Positions 49,462-61,700 of a DNA stretch of 64,000 nt are shown piece by piece. The position numbers and the translations under genes were made by a program. This DNA is from Herbiconiux sp. SALV-R1. GTDB lineage: Bacteria; Actinomycetota; Actinomycetes; Actinomycetales; Microbacteriaceae. Where the stretch lies: the NCBI RefSeq assembly GCF_013113715.1, contig NZ_CP053344.1, positions 2,852,001-2,916,000 on the forward strand, given 5' to 3'. The notes beneath the pieces were generated by a model. It made no database searches and was not told the DNA's origin. It saw only the letters and a program-made list of their open reading frames with translations. Numbering within the stretch: position 1 is the stretch's first letter; every line of letters starts with the position of its first letter.

Positions 49462-51966
49462 CTATCCGGCCTCTCGGGCGCGGTCCCGTGTGCGGTCGCG
49501 GTCGCGGTCGCTGCGGTCAGCGCGGTCGGCGCGGTCTCGGCCGGGTGTTCCCGCCGCGCCGTTCGCCTTCAGCCGGGCCATGGTCTGGTTGAACGGCATC
49601 GGGCGCCCGTAGAAGAAGCCCTGGGCGTGCTTCACGCCGATGCCCGCCAAGATGTCCACAGCATCCTGGGTCTCGACCCCCTCGATGATGGTCGAGTAGT
49701 CGAACGCGTCGCCGAAGCCCTGCAGGGCGCGCACGACCTCGCGCTGACGGGTGTCGTCGAGATTGTCGACCAGGGAGCGGTCGATCTTCAGGATGTCCAT
49801 CGGGATGCGCACCAGGGCGCCCACGGAGGAGGCCTCCGAACCGTAGTCGTCGAGGGCGATGAGCATGCCGAGCTCGCGGAAGTGCTCGGCCTGGCGGCGC
49901 AGGTCGTCGTCGATGTCCTTCACGGAGCGCTCGTTGAGCTCGAGGCAGAGCGTGACCTCGGGGTACTTCGGCACGATCTCCTTGAGGAACGCGCCGACGT
50001 GCTCGTCGCGGATCTGCTCCACCTCGAGGTTGATGGTCATCGTCGCGATGCCGGGAACCACCTTGTGGAACTCGCGGGCCGACTTCAGAGAGGCGGCGAT
50101 GACCTGCTTGGTGAGCTGGTCCATGCGGCCGAGGCCCTTGGCCTTCTCGATGAGCGACGAGGTCGAGATGCGGCCGAGCTCGGGATGCGTGTACCGCACC
50201 AGCGACTCGAACGCCCAGATCTCGTCGTCGACCGTGTTCACGATGGGCTGGTAGACGACGTTGAGCACGCCGTCGTCGATGGCCTTCGCCACGATCTCGT
50301 TGATGCGGCTCGAGCGGTGCGGCGAGATGCCGATGCTCGACTCGAACGCCGGGCCGCCCTGCCGGCGCGACTTCTTGATGGCGAGCATCGAGTGGTCGGC
50401 GTCGACCACGATCGACTGCGGGTCGGTCTCCTGGTGGCCGGAGTAGGCGAGGCCCACGCTCACCAGCGGGCGGTACTCGCGCCCGCCGAGGGTGGCGGGG
50501 GCGCCGACGTTGGCCACGATGTGGTCGGCCACCTGCTTCGACTCGGCCAGCGACTGCAGTTTGGTGAGGATGACGACGAACTCGTCGCCGCCCACCCGCG
50601 CCACGAAGTCGTGCGAGCGCACGCTCGCGCGGAGCCGGGTGGCCACCACCGAGAGCACCTCGTCGCCGATGTGGTGCCCCTCGGAGTCGTTGATGCGCTT
50701 GAACTGGTCGAGGTCGATGAAGAGCACCGCGATGCCGGAGGCGTAGGTACGGTCTTCGTTGAGGCGGGCGAGCGAGCGCTGGAAGGCGTTGTAGTTGGGC
50801 AGGCCGGTGAGCGAGTCGCGGTCGACCTGATCGAGCAGCGTGTCGTAGGCGCCGCGCACGCGGGCGGTCTCGGAGGCCATGTGCCCGATGGCGTCGAGGG
50901 CCAGCTCGTCGTCGGCGGTGAACGGGGAGCCGCCGCTCTTGCGGCTCGCGATGAGGTACTCGGGCGGCTGCACGGCGTCTTGCTGGTGCTCCTGCGAGAC
51001 CCCGTCTTCGGCCTCGGAGAACGACTCGGGGTTCAGCTGCGGGTCGGTCGAGTCGATCTCGGAGAACCGCGTGCCGATCTCGTTGCGGCCCGGAGGGGTG
51101 CGGCGGATCTCGAAGTCGGTGGCGTCGATGGCGCGGCGCGCGAAGTCGACCATCGTCTCCTTCGGGTCTTGCTCGGTGCTCCACGGCAGCGCACGGGCCG
51201 CGTCGACCACGCCGCTCAGCCGGCGCTCGCTGCTCCGGGTCTGCCGGCGCTTCGCCGCCCCGTAGAACACCATGGAGACCAACAGCAGCGGGATGGTCTC
51301 GCGGGCGATCTGCAGCTCCTCCTCGGGGCCGTCGACGAGACGGAGCATGCCCGTCGTCGTCACGAAGACGGCGAGCGCCACCAGAGCGCTCAGCCCCAGC
51401 ACCCCGCCGAGGCGCCACAGGCTCAGGCCGCTGAAGCCGAAGGTGCTGTCGACGCTCCAGCGGCCACGCTCGCGCACGAACTCGATGACGAGCACGACGA
51501 GCACGTAGAGCACGACGCCCACGACGATGGCGGCGAGGTCGCTCACACCGAGGCCGATCAGCCAGCGCGACGAGGCGACGAAGGCGATGGCGCCGACCGT
51601 GGCCACGCCCGACCACTGCGCGGAGAGGTACAGCGAGCGCGTGCTGAAGGCGCGGGAGACGAAGTACGCGAGCACCCACATGCCCACGTCGAACACGGGG
51701 TTCGTGCCGGCCGTGCCCACCACGAGCAGGGCACTCGCCACACCGATCGGCGGGAGGCCCGCGGCGCGGCCGATCGGCAGCTGGAAGACGGCGGTGACGC
51801 CGACGCTGAGGAGGAAGACGATGCACGAGATCCAGCTGCGCGGCGGGTCGGCGATGCCCGCCGCGACACCGAAGGCGACAGTCGCCGCGGCGATCGCCAT
51901 GAGCACGAACGACGTCGCCGCCGAGGTGGGCTGACGCTGTCGCTGCTCGAGCCGCACGGATGCCAT
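49462..51966 (-). CDS. membrane GGDEF-EAL protein (c-di-GMP turnover)
   Basis: The 834-residue protein has about eight to nine helices (20-225), a GAF-like region, an intact GGDEF domain (VLFIDLDQFKRIND, FVARVGGDEFVVI) and an EAL domain. In the EAL part YQPIV, INLEVEQ, LCLELNE, LDDY, LKIDRSLV, EGVET and AQGFFYGRP are kept, but the signature is ESL not EAL and loop 6 is DDYGSEASS instead of DDFGTGYSS. Cyclase activity is likely, phosphodiesterase possible. It ends in an RD-rich tail (RDRADRADRSDRDRDRTRDR). TAGGCT lies 6 nt before ATG 51966. Confidence 0.92.
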   Translation of the reverse strand: MASVRLEQRQRQPTSAATSFVLMAIAAATVAFGVAAGIADPPRSWISCIVFLLSVGVTAVFQLPIGRAAGLPPIGVASALLVVGTAGTNPVFDVGMWVLAYFVSRAFSTRSLYLSAQWSGVATVGAIAFVASSRWLIGLGVSDLAAIVVGVVLYVLVVLVIEFVRERGRWSVDSTFGFSGLSLWRLGGVLGLSALVALAVFVTTTGMLRLVDGPEEELQIARETIPLLLVSMVFYGAAKRRQTRSSERRLSGVVDAARALPWSTEQDPKETMVDFARRAIDATDFEIRRTPPGRNEIGTRFSEIDSTDPQLNPESFSEAEDGVSQEHQQDAVQPPEYLIASRKSGGSPFTADDELALDAIGHMASETARVRGAYDTLLDQVDRDSLTGLPNYNAFQRSLARLNEDRTYASGIAVLFIDLDQFKRINDSEGHHIGDEVLSVVATRLRASVRSHDFVARVGGDEFVVILTKLQSLAESKQVADHIVANVGAPATLGGREYRPLVSVGLAYSGHQETDPQSIVVDADHSMLAIKKSRRQGGPAFESSIGISPHRSSRINEIVAKAIDDGVLNVVYQPIVNTVDDEIWAFESLVRYTHPELGRISTSSLIEKAKGLGRMDQLTKQVIAASLKSAREFHKVVPGIATMTINLEVEQIRDEHVGAFLKEIVPKYPEVTLCLELNERSVKDIDDDLRRQAEHFRELGMLIALDDYGSEASSVGALVRIPMDILKIDRSLVDNLDDTRQREVVRALQGFGDAFDYSTIIEGVETQDAVDILAGIGVKHAQGFFYGRPMPFNQTMARLKANGAAGTPGRDRADRADRSDRDRDRTRDRAREAG

Positions 51967-51972
51967 GCGGTG

Positions 51973-51978
51973 AGCCTA
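51973..51978 (-). promoter_or_regulatory. -10 box TAGGCT for GGDEF-EAL gene
   Basis: TAGGCT stands 6 nt before ATG 51966. The 58-bp palindromic repeat copy 1 lies about 33 bp further upstream, where a -35 region or activator site would be. Confidence 0.5.
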
Positions 51979-52010
51979 CCGCCGCGGGCGGGTGGGGGCG
52001 GGTCGGCACG

Positions 52011-52068
52011 GTTCTCCCCGACAAAGTCCGTGATGACTGCGGTCATCACGGACTTTGTGCGGGAGAAC
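52011..52068. repeat. 58-bp palindromic repeat, copy 1
   Basis: Two 27-nt arms around a TGCG loop pair with two mismatches; the core is GACAAAGTCCG and its complement. It lies between the SGNH hydrolase stop and the GGDEF-EAL start and is the most diverged of the four copies. Confidence 0.85.
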
Positions 52069-52119
52069 GTTGGGGGGCGTCGCGCCCGGGTCGGGCTCGG
52101 GTTCTGGGGTGGGCTCGGG

Positions 52120-52866
52120 TCAGAGGCCGAGGCGGGCGAGCTCCTCGTTCATGCGGGTGGCCATCGCGGCGTAGCCGGCGTCGTTGGGGTGGAGGCCGTC
52201 GGCGGCCATCCACTCGGGGTGGCCCTCGATCCAGTGCGAGGCGCCCGCGATGTAGTCGGCGCCGATGGCGTCGGCCTCGTCGTGCACCCAACCGATGATC
52301 TGTTCGACCGAGTCGGGGCGCGCATCCGTGTACCAGAACGGCTCGACGACGACGATGCGGGCCTCGGGCAGCTCGGTGCGCAGCGTGCTGAAGTCGGTGC
52401 GGATGGCCGACCTGATGTCGTCGGCCCGCTGCGGCATCGAGAAGTTGTCGTTGAGCCCCATCGTGATGAAGACGATGTCGGGGTCGGCGGCGATGACCTG
52501 GCTCACCTCGTCGGAGGCGGAGTAGTCGGGCGGGGTGCTGGCGCGGTTGTTCACGAAGCCGAGGCCGTTGACGCTGGGGTTGAACTCGTTCCAGCCGCGC
52601 TCGGCGCTGATGACGCTCGACCAGCGCAGGGCGGGGTCGGATGCGCCGGTTCCGAGAGTGTAGGAGTCGCCGTAGAAGGCGACGACCGGGGCGTTCGGGT
52701 CGAGCGGCGCGGTGGAGGGGCCGCTCTGGGGCCCGGAGCCGGCGGCGGTGCCGGTGTCGGCCCTCAGGGTGGGGGTCGGGGCGATGGCCGCGAAGGCGAT
52801 GGCGACGAGCACCGCCGCGGCCGCCGCCACGGCGACGAGCACGACGAGGATCAGGGGCTTGCGCAC
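52120..52866 (-). CDS. SGNH/GDSL-family hydrolase
   Basis: The 248-residue protein has an N-terminal membrane helix, then block I VVAFYGDSYTLGTG (Ser near residue 67), block III ITMGLNDNFS and block V DGLHPNDAGY (Asp/His). SGNH enzymes hydrolyse esters, often removing or adding acetyl groups on wall or exopolysaccharide sugars. Location outside the membrane next to the GH6 and GGDEF-EAL genes makes a polysaccharide esterase role plausible. The start is GTG 52866; no -10 box or ribosome site is convincing. Confidence 0.87.
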   Translation of the reverse strand: MRKPLILVVLVAVAAAAAVLVAIAFAAIAPTPTLRADTGTAAGSGPQSGPSTAPLDPNAPVVAFYGDSYTLGTGASDPALRWSSVISAERGWNEFNPSVNGLGFVNNRASTPPDYSASDEVSQVIAADPDIVFITMGLNDNFSMPQRADDIRSAIRTDFSTLRTELPEARIVVVEPFWYTDARPDSVEQIIGWVHDEADAIGADYIAGASHWIEGHPEWMAADGLHPNDAGYAAMATRMNEELARLGL

Positions 52867-52904
52867 ATCCGTCGTTCGGAGCCGACGGTGGATGCGGTTT
52901 GTCG

Positions 52905-52962
52905 GTTCTTACGGACAAAGTCCGTCACAACGCGAGTTATGACGGACTTTGTCCGCAAGAAA
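52905..52962. repeat. 58-bp palindromic repeat, copy 2
   Basis: 27-nt arms around GCGA pair with two internal mismatches and one at the end. The core is CGGACAAAGTCCG in the left arm and its complement in the right. It ends 10 bp from the asd stop codon and could act as its terminator. Confidence 0.9.
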
Positions 52963-52972
52963 GTGGCTCGGG

Positions 52973-55480
<2,508 letters not shown>

Positions 55481-55528
55481 GGGCACTCCTGGGGGGGTCG
55501 TTGCACGGGTGGTGGAACCCGACTGTCG

Positions 55529-55534
55529 AGTATA
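55529..55534 (-). promoter_or_regulatory. -10 box TATACT for lysC-asd
   Basis: TATACT on the minus strand, about 49 nt upstream of GTG 55480. No matching -35 hexamer is seen, as is common in actinobacteria. The leader is long enough for the AGGAG ribosome site. Confidence 0.4.
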
Positions 55535-55640
55535 TCGTGCGGGTGTATTCCGGGGGGTGAATGTGGGGTGGGGGTGGGCGTCTTGGCGGGGTCGGGGCGT
55601 TCTCGCAGCATCCGTTTACTCGGGGTTCATGCGGCGGGCT

Positions 55641-55646
55641 TAGCGT
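55641..55646 (+). promoter_or_regulatory. -10 box TAGCGT
   Basis: TAGCGT lies 6 nt before ATG 55653 and supports the small ORF as a real leaderless gene. Confidence 0.45.
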
Positions 55647-55652
55647 CGCCGT

Positions 55653-55859
55653 ATGAGCACCAGCAAGTGGACCGAGCAGGCGCTGCGCGCGCGGCTCCGG
55701 GCCGATGTCGCCGTCACTGCCGCCGGGCGTCACGTGAGCGCGGCGGATGCCGCGCGACGCCTCGAGTACCTCCGCATCGTCGCGGGGGTCGACGCCGGGG
55801 CGATCTCGCCCGACGCCGGGGCAGCGCTGTTCGACGAGATGTCGATCGCCCGCGGGTGA
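55653..55859 (+). CDS. hypothetical 68-residue protein
   Basis: MSTSKWTEQALRARLRADVAV begins a short, Ala/Arg-rich helical protein ending FDEMSIARG. G/C dominates its third positions and it has the standard leaderless -10 box, which together argue for a true gene. It ends 19 bp before repeat copy 3. I know of no homologous family. Confidence 0.55.
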   Translation: MSTSKWTEQALRARLRADVAVTAAGRHVSAADAARRLEYLRIVAGVDAGAISPDAGAALFDEMSIARG

Positions 55860-55878
55860 CGCGGGCCGTCGCGCTCAC

Positions 55879-55936
55879 TTTCTTGCGGACAAAGTCCGTC
55901 TGAACCCACGTTGTGACGGACTTTGTCCGTAAGAAC
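55879..55936. repeat. 58-bp palindromic repeat, copy 3
   Basis: 27-nt arms around CCAC, starting TTTCTTGCGGACAAAGTCCG and ending in the matching complement. It fills the 91-bp gap between convergent genes, so it may terminate both. Confidence 0.9.
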
Positions 55937-55950
55937 GTCGGATGCGCGTG

Positions 55951-57990
55951 CTACTTGGCCTTGTCGTAGCTGTCGACGACGGCGACCGTCACGGGGAACT
56001 GCACCGGCGCATCCCCGAAGATGAGGCGGCCCGCTTCGGCGGCGGCCTCGCGCAGGTGCGTCGAGACCGCGTCGGCGTGCTGCTCGGGGGTGTGGATGAG
56101 CAGCTCGTCGTGGAGAAAGAACGCCAGGTGCGGCCTTGTGGAGAAGACGGATGCGCGGAGCGCGGCTGTGGAGGACTCACCGGCGCCGGCGGCCCGCTCT
56201 GTGGACAGTGACGGGATCGTCCACAGGCGGCGACGCAGGGAGCTGATCCAGCACAGGGCCCACTCCGCGGCCGTGCCCTGCACCACGAAGTTGCGGGTGA
56301 ATCGGCCCCAGCTGCGCGCGGCCGAGCGCGCCCGCGCGCGGGCCGCCTCGGTGGCGCCGTCGGAGGCCGCAGCATCCTGAAGGTCTTGCCACGCGTCGTC
56401 CGGGCGGGGTGAGCTGCGGCCGAGCCGGGTGGTGACGACGTTGCCCGCCTCGCCGGCGCGGGCGGCGTCTTCGACGAACGCGATCGCCGCGGGGTAGGCG
56501 CGCGCCAGCCGTGGGAGCATGCGACCGCTCTCGCCGGTGGTGCCGCCGTACATGGCGCCGAGCATCCCGAGCTTGGCGTGCGCGCGGGTGTCGACGGCGC
56601 CGGAGGCGACGATGCCGTCGTAGAGGTCGCGGCCGAAGCCGGCGGCGGCCATGGCGCGGTCGCCCGAGAGGGCGGTGAGGATGCGCGGCTCGAGCTGGGC
56701 GGCGTCGGCGACGACGAACACGTGGCCGGGGTCGGCGACGACGGCGGAGCGCACGAGCTTCGGGAGCTGAAGCGCTCCCCCGCCCTCCGACGCCCACCGG
56801 CCGGTGACGACGCCGCCGGGGAGATAGGTGGGGTGGAAGCGGTCGTCGACGACCCAGGTGTCGAGCCAGTTCCAGCCGTTCGCGGTCAGGAGCCGGGCGA
56901 GCTTCTTGTACTCGAGCAGCGGGGGGATGGCCGGGTGACGGATGTTCTCGAGCTCCCATTGGCGGGTGCTGGAGACGTCGAGTCCGGCGCGGCGGAGCGA
57001 CTTGACGAGCTCGACCGGGGAATCGGGGTTGGCGGTGGGGTCGCCGAGGGCGTCACGGATGCGCGTCAGCAGCTCCTCGAGCTTGGCCGGGCGGGTGCCG
57101 GGCACGGTGGGGCGGGGGCCGAGCGCGTTCTCGAGCAGGGAGTTGTGGCGGGCCGAGCTCCACGGGAGGCCGGCGTGCTGCATCTCGACGGCGGCGAGGC
57201 TGCCCGCCGACTCCGCGGCCAGGAGCAGCGCGATGCGCGAGGGGTCGGTGGCGGTGGTGGCGGCGCGCCGCTGGCGGCGGAACTCGAGGAGTTCGGGGGG
57301 TGCGGGGCGGCTGGGGTTCTCGGGGGTGCCCGCGAGGGCGGCCGGGGTGCTCTGCGGCACGGGGGCGGCCGGGGTGGCCGCGGGGACGGCGGGCTGCCGG
57401 TGTGCAGCCGACACGGAGCGTGTCTCCTGAGAGCGAAGCGACGGGCCGGATTCGGGTACGAGGGTGAGGTGATCGAAGAGGGTCGGGCCCTGGGAAATGG
57501 CGGGTTCGGGCACGTGGTGGGGTGCACCTGCAGCGGTCGGCATGGTCGCCCACGATTCGCGCGGGGCACGGGCGAGCTCGGATGCCGCCGTCAGGGTGGA
57601 GGCTCGCAGGATCGCATGGCAGAGCCTCAAGTCGACGCACCGTTCGACCCGTACCCCCGCGGCCAGGAGTCGCGGGTACCACGCGGCGGTGTCGTTCCAC
57701 ACCCACCGGGGGTGGGCGGCCTCGAGCAGACGCGCAACCTCGACGAACTCGGCTTCCGTCAGCGGGAGCGGCTCGCCCGTCGCCGGTTCTTGCGGACAAA
57801 GTCCGTTCAAAACGAGGTTTGGACGGACTTTGTCCGTAAGAAATGTGGGAAAGGTGCCAGGTTGTCCGGAGTCGTCGACGGGGTGGAGGGTGACCATGCC
57901 GGGGCTTGGTGCCGACACCACGATGTGGGTGGCGGGTGCAGCATCCGATGGTGGGGTGGCCGCCGGGTGAGGGGCGGCCGGGGTGGGCAT
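55951..57990 (-). CDS. PolA-like exonuclease/DNA polymerase with in-frame repeat insertion
   Basis: The 679-residue protein matches the actinobacterial bifunctional 3'-5' exonuclease/DNA polymerase family (usually near 550-600 residues). The N-terminal exonuclease-like part has HPRWVWNDTAAWYPRLLAAG and VERCVDLRLCHAILR but few acidic catalytic residues. Family A motifs are A (VFVVADAAQLEPRILTAL), B (HAKLGMLGAMYGGTTGE) and C (FFLHDELLIH). Residues 50-68 (FLTDKVRPN...GLCPQE) are coded by palindromic repeat copy 4. An extra Pro/Ala region (about 175-230) also adds length. ATG 57990 lies 2 bp after the recR stop. Role in repair or primer removal is likely, not proven. Confidence 0.87.
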   Translation of the reverse strand: MPTPAAPHPAATPPSDAAPATHIVVSAPSPGMVTLHPVDDSGQPGTFPTFLTDKVRPNLVLNGLCPQEPATGEPLPLTEAEFVEVARLLEAAHPRWVWNDTAAWYPRLLAAGVRVERCVDLRLCHAILRASTLTAASELARAPRESWATMPTAAGAPHHVPEPAISQGPTLFDHLTLVPESGPSLRSQETRSVSAAHRQPAVPAATPAAPVPQSTPAALAGTPENPSRPAPPELLEFRRQRRAATTATDPSRIALLLAAESAGSLAAVEMQHAGLPWSSARHNSLLENALGPRPTVPGTRPAKLEELLTRIRDALGDPTANPDSPVELVKSLRRAGLDVSSTRQWELENIRHPAIPPLLEYKKLARLLTANGWNWLDTWVVDDRFHPTYLPGGVVTGRWASEGGGALQLPKLVRSAVVADPGHVFVVADAAQLEPRILTALSGDRAMAAAGFGRDLYDGIVASGAVDTRAHAKLGMLGAMYGGTTGESGRMLPRLARAYPAAIAFVEDAARAGEAGNVVTTRLGRSSPRPDDAWQDLQDAAASDGATEAARARARSAARSWGRFTRNFVVQGTAAEWALCWISSLRRRLWTIPSLSTERAAGAGESSTAALRASVFSTRPHLAFFLHDELLIHTPEQHADAVSTHLREAAAEAGRLIFGDAPVQFPVTVAVVDSYDKAK
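57786..57843. repeat. 58-bp palindromic repeat, copy 4, inside a coding region
   Basis: 27-nt arms around CGAG. It lies within the PolA-like gene and is read through without a stop on the gene's strand: the arm gives CCGCAAGAA (Pro-Gln-Glu), whereas the opposite strand gives CCGTAAGAA with a stop. It adds about 20 residues in a probable loop near the N-terminus. Confidence 0.9.
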
Positions 57991-57992
57991 GG

Positions 57993-58592
57993 TCAGTTCT
58001 CGACGAGGCGGCGGCCCTCGAATGCGCGGCCGAGGGTGACTTCGTCGGCGTATTCGAGGTCGCCTCCGACGGGGAGGCCGGAGGCGAGGCGGGTCACGCG
58101 GATCTCGAGCGTGGTGAGCAGCCGCGACAGGTACGTGGCGGTCGCCTCACCCTCGAGGTTGGGGTCGGTGGCGATGATGACCTCGGTGACCTCGCCGTCG
58201 GCGAGGCGCTGCATGAGCTCGCGGATGCGGAGGTTGTCGGGGCCGATGCCGTCGATCGGGCTGATGGCGCCGCCGAGCACGTGGTACAGGCCGCGGAATT
58301 CGCGGGTGCGTTCGATGGCGACGACGTCTTTCGCTTCCTCGACCACGCAGATGAGGGCGCGGTTGCGGCGCGGGTCGCGGCAGATGCCGCACGTCTCCTG
58401 CTCGGAGACGTTGCCGCAGATCTGACAGAAGTGCACCTTCTCGCGCACGTCAGTGAGGATCTGCGCGAGGCGGCTCACGTCGAACGACTCGGTCTGCACG
58501 ATGTGGAAGGCGATGCGCTGGGCGGACTTCGGTCCGATTCCGGGGAGGCGGCCGAGTTCGTCGATGAGGTCTTGGACGATTCCTTCGTACAT
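57993..58592 (-). CDS. recR: recombination mediator RecR
   Basis: The 199-residue protein has the HhH segment [18 protein letters not shown], a four-cysteine zinc finger ([19 protein letters not shown]), a Toprim domain ([29 protein letters not shown]) and the C-terminal [15 protein letters not shown]. It loads RecA with RecO/RecF at gaps. It lies between dnaX (116 bp upstream) and the PolA-like gene (2 bp downstream); the insertion of that polymerase and a small ORF separates it from lysC. Confidence 0.97.
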   Translation of the reverse strand: MYEGIVQDLIDELGRLPGIGPKSAQRIAFHIVQTESFDVSRLAQILTDVREKVHFCQICGNVSEQETCGICRDPRRNRALICVVEEAKDVVAIERTREFRGLYHVLGGAISPIDGIGPDNLRIRELMQRLADGEVTEVIIATDPNLEGEATATYLSRLLTTLEIRVTRLASGLPVGGDLEYADEVTLGRAFEGRRLVEN

Positions 58593-58708
58593 GTCGTTCT
58601 CTTCTCCGCTCGTGCGGTGGTGTTCTCGGCTGCGCTGGAGCGGTGGGGGCGGCCTAGCTTGGGTGCGGGATGCGCGTCACGGTTCGCGGGTCGGCTCGGG
58701 TCGGCTGG

Positions 58709-61700
58709 TTAGCCCTCGCCGAGGGGGCGGGGGTCGCGGCTCGGGAGGGGCTGCTCCTCGATGAAGTTGGCTCCGAGGATCTCGCGGACGACCGCCTCCC
58801 CGTAGCGCGCGCGGCCGGATGCGGTGGTGGCGACAGGCGCCGGCGGCGCGGAGGCCGGGGCGGTGTCGGGGCCGGGCTCGAAGCGGAGGGCGCCGGGGCG
58901 GCGCTCCGAACCGGATGCGGGGGCGGACGCGGACGCTCCGGATGCGGTCGTCGGGGCACCGGGGCGGTTCGGCTGTGCGCCATCGCGGGCTGCGCCTGCG
59001 TCGCCCGGTCGGATGGGCGTCGCCGGCGTCGCACGGGTGTACGGGTCGGGCATGGCGTCGGCGCGATCGGCGGGCAGCTCGGGCTCGTCGCTCGGCATCG
59101 GCTCGTCGAAGAACGGCGGCTCGTCATCGTCGGATGCGGACGATGACGGGATCGCGACGACATCCCAGCTGGTGGTGGGTGATGCGTTCCTTGTCGGCGC
59201 GGGGCCCCGCTGGGGTTCGGGTCGCCGCTCAGTGGCCGGACGCTGAGCCTCGGCCGCTCGGTCGACAGCGGGAGCGGGCCGCTGCGCCTGCCCACCCGCC
59301 TGCCCCGACGGCTGAGCCGGACGCTGAGCCGGCCCACCCGCTGACTCGGGGCGCGAGGCCGACCCCTGGGCGGGCCCACCCGCTGGCTCGGGACGCTCGT
59401 GCGTCGGCGGTCCCGCTTGTGCAGGTGGCTGTGAGGGGGAAGCCGCGGCCTGGGGGCCGTCGACGCCGGCCGGGCCGGCAGGTGTCCCGGCTGCAGGGGT
59501 CACCGGAGCCGCGGGGGGCGGAGGGGTGGGTTCCTCGAAGGAAGATCCGCCGAGGTCGGAGACGCCAGGAGTCGACCACTCTGACGCAGGCACGGGAGCG
59601 GGGGTTCGCCGCGCGGGGATCGTCATCCCCGCGACCTGGGTGGGAGCCGACGCAGACGACGCCGGCGCGGGTGGCGTGGAGTGCTGGGCGGGCGAGGTCG
59701 CTGCGGAAGCACCCGCTTCGCGGGTCGCGCCTGCAGGCTGTTCCGCCGGAGACGGGGCGGCCGCGTTCGTCGGCGCCGCGGGTGCAGGCGAGAGGTCCGC
59801 GGGCGCTTGGCTCGATGCAGCAGCAGCGGGTGTGGGCGCCTGATCGGCGGGCTGTGCGTTCGGTGCCACGGCGGGAGGAGCGCTCGGCGCTGCACTTGGC
59901 GCGGGTGACCGATCGGTGGGAGCAGCGCTCGCGCTCGGGGCGCCGCCCTCCGGGGCGTCGTGGGGGCGGAGGGAGGTGTCGACGCGGGCGATGTACTTGA
60001 CGCGGAGGCCGAGGACGTCGACGATCGCCTGGCGGAGGTATTCGCTGACGCCCTGGCCGGGGGCGGAGCGTTCCTTGAAGCTGGCGACGTCGTTCTCGCT
60101 GGGGAAGGCGAGGGTGAGCACGTCGCCGTCGAGGGAGCGCACCTGGGCGGTGAAGACGACGAGCCAGGCAGTCATCTTCGCCTTCTGGACGCGGTCGAGG
60201 ATCTCGGGCCACGCATCTTTCAGCTGCTGCACCGACACGGTGCCGGGCTCGACGGGCTCGGAGAGCGGGGCTGCCGACGGTGGGGTCGCCACGACATCGG
60301 GAGTGTTGACCGCGGATGCGGCCGGGACGGCCGGCGGAGTGGGCGCGGTGGGTGGGGTCGCAGGAGCATCCCCGGGGGCGTGAGACGCGGGATCGCCAGA
60401 ACCCGACGACGGCACCGCCTGCGAAGACGTGGGCTCGGCCGAGCGCGTCGGAGCGGTTCCCGAACCCGGCGCGGTGACGGCCCAACCACCCGCCGCACTC
60501 TCGGGCGAGGCAGACGGGGCGTTGCCGCCCGACAGCGGCGAGCTCGGCGCTGCGGGCGGGGCCGATGGGGGTGCCACAGCCGAGGAGGCTGCCGCGCTCG
60601 ACGCAGGCCCAGCATCCGCTCCTCCCCCGTCGACCCCGATGCGCCGCTCGAGCCGCTCCACCCGCGCCAGCGCGCCGCGCTGCGTGTCGTCGACCGACGG
60701 CACGAGGGTGCGCGCCACCATCAGCTCGAGGTGCAGCCGCGGCGAGGTCGCCCCCGTCATCTCCGACAGCGCGGTGTTCACGATGTCGGCGACGCGCGAG
60801 AGCTCGGCGTGACCGAACAGGGCCGCCTGACGGCGCATCACCTCGATCTCGTCGGCCGGAACTCCGCGCAGCACCGACGGCGCCTGCTCGCGCGTGGCCT
60901 CGACGACGATGATGTCGCGCAGGCGCTCGAGCAGGTCTTCGACGAAGCGCCGGGGGTCTTGGCCGGTCTGGATGACGCGGTCGACCGCGTCGAAGGCCGC
61001 CGCCCCGTCGTGCGTGCCGAGCGCGTCGATGGCCTCGGAGAGGAGCGCCCCGTGCGTGTACCCGAGCAGCGCGACGGCGCGCTCGTACTCGACCCGGTTG
61101 CCCTCCGAGCCCGCGATGAGCTGGTCGAGCAGCGACAGGGTGTCGCGCGCCGAGCCGCCGCCAGCGCGCACGACGAGCGGCAGCACTCCGGGTGCCACCT
61201 CGACGCCCTCGGAGTCGCACAGCTGCTGCACGTACTCGAGCAGCTGCGCCGGCGGGATGAGCCGGAACGGGTAGTGGTGCGTGCGCGACCGAATGGTGCC
61301 GATGACCTTGTCGGGCTCGGTCGTGGCGAAGATGAACTTCACGTGCTCCGGCGGCTCTTCGACGATCTTGAGCAGCGCGTTGAAGCCGCCCGAGGTCACC
61401 ATGTGCGCCTCGTCGATGATGAAGATCTTGTACCGGTCGCGCGCGGGCGCGAAGATGGCCCGCTCACGCAGGTCGCGTGCGTCGTCGACACCACCGTGGC
61501 TGGCGGCGTCGATCTCGACCACGTCGAGCGAGCCCATGCCGTCTCGGCTCAGCTCGACACAGCTCGGGCAGACCCCGCACGGCGTGTCTGTCGGCCCCTC
61601 GGCACAGTTGAGGCAGCGGGCCAGGATGCGCGCCGACGTCGTCTTGCCACAGCCTCGCGGGCCGCTGAAGAGATAGGCGTGATTGACCCGGTTCGTGCGC

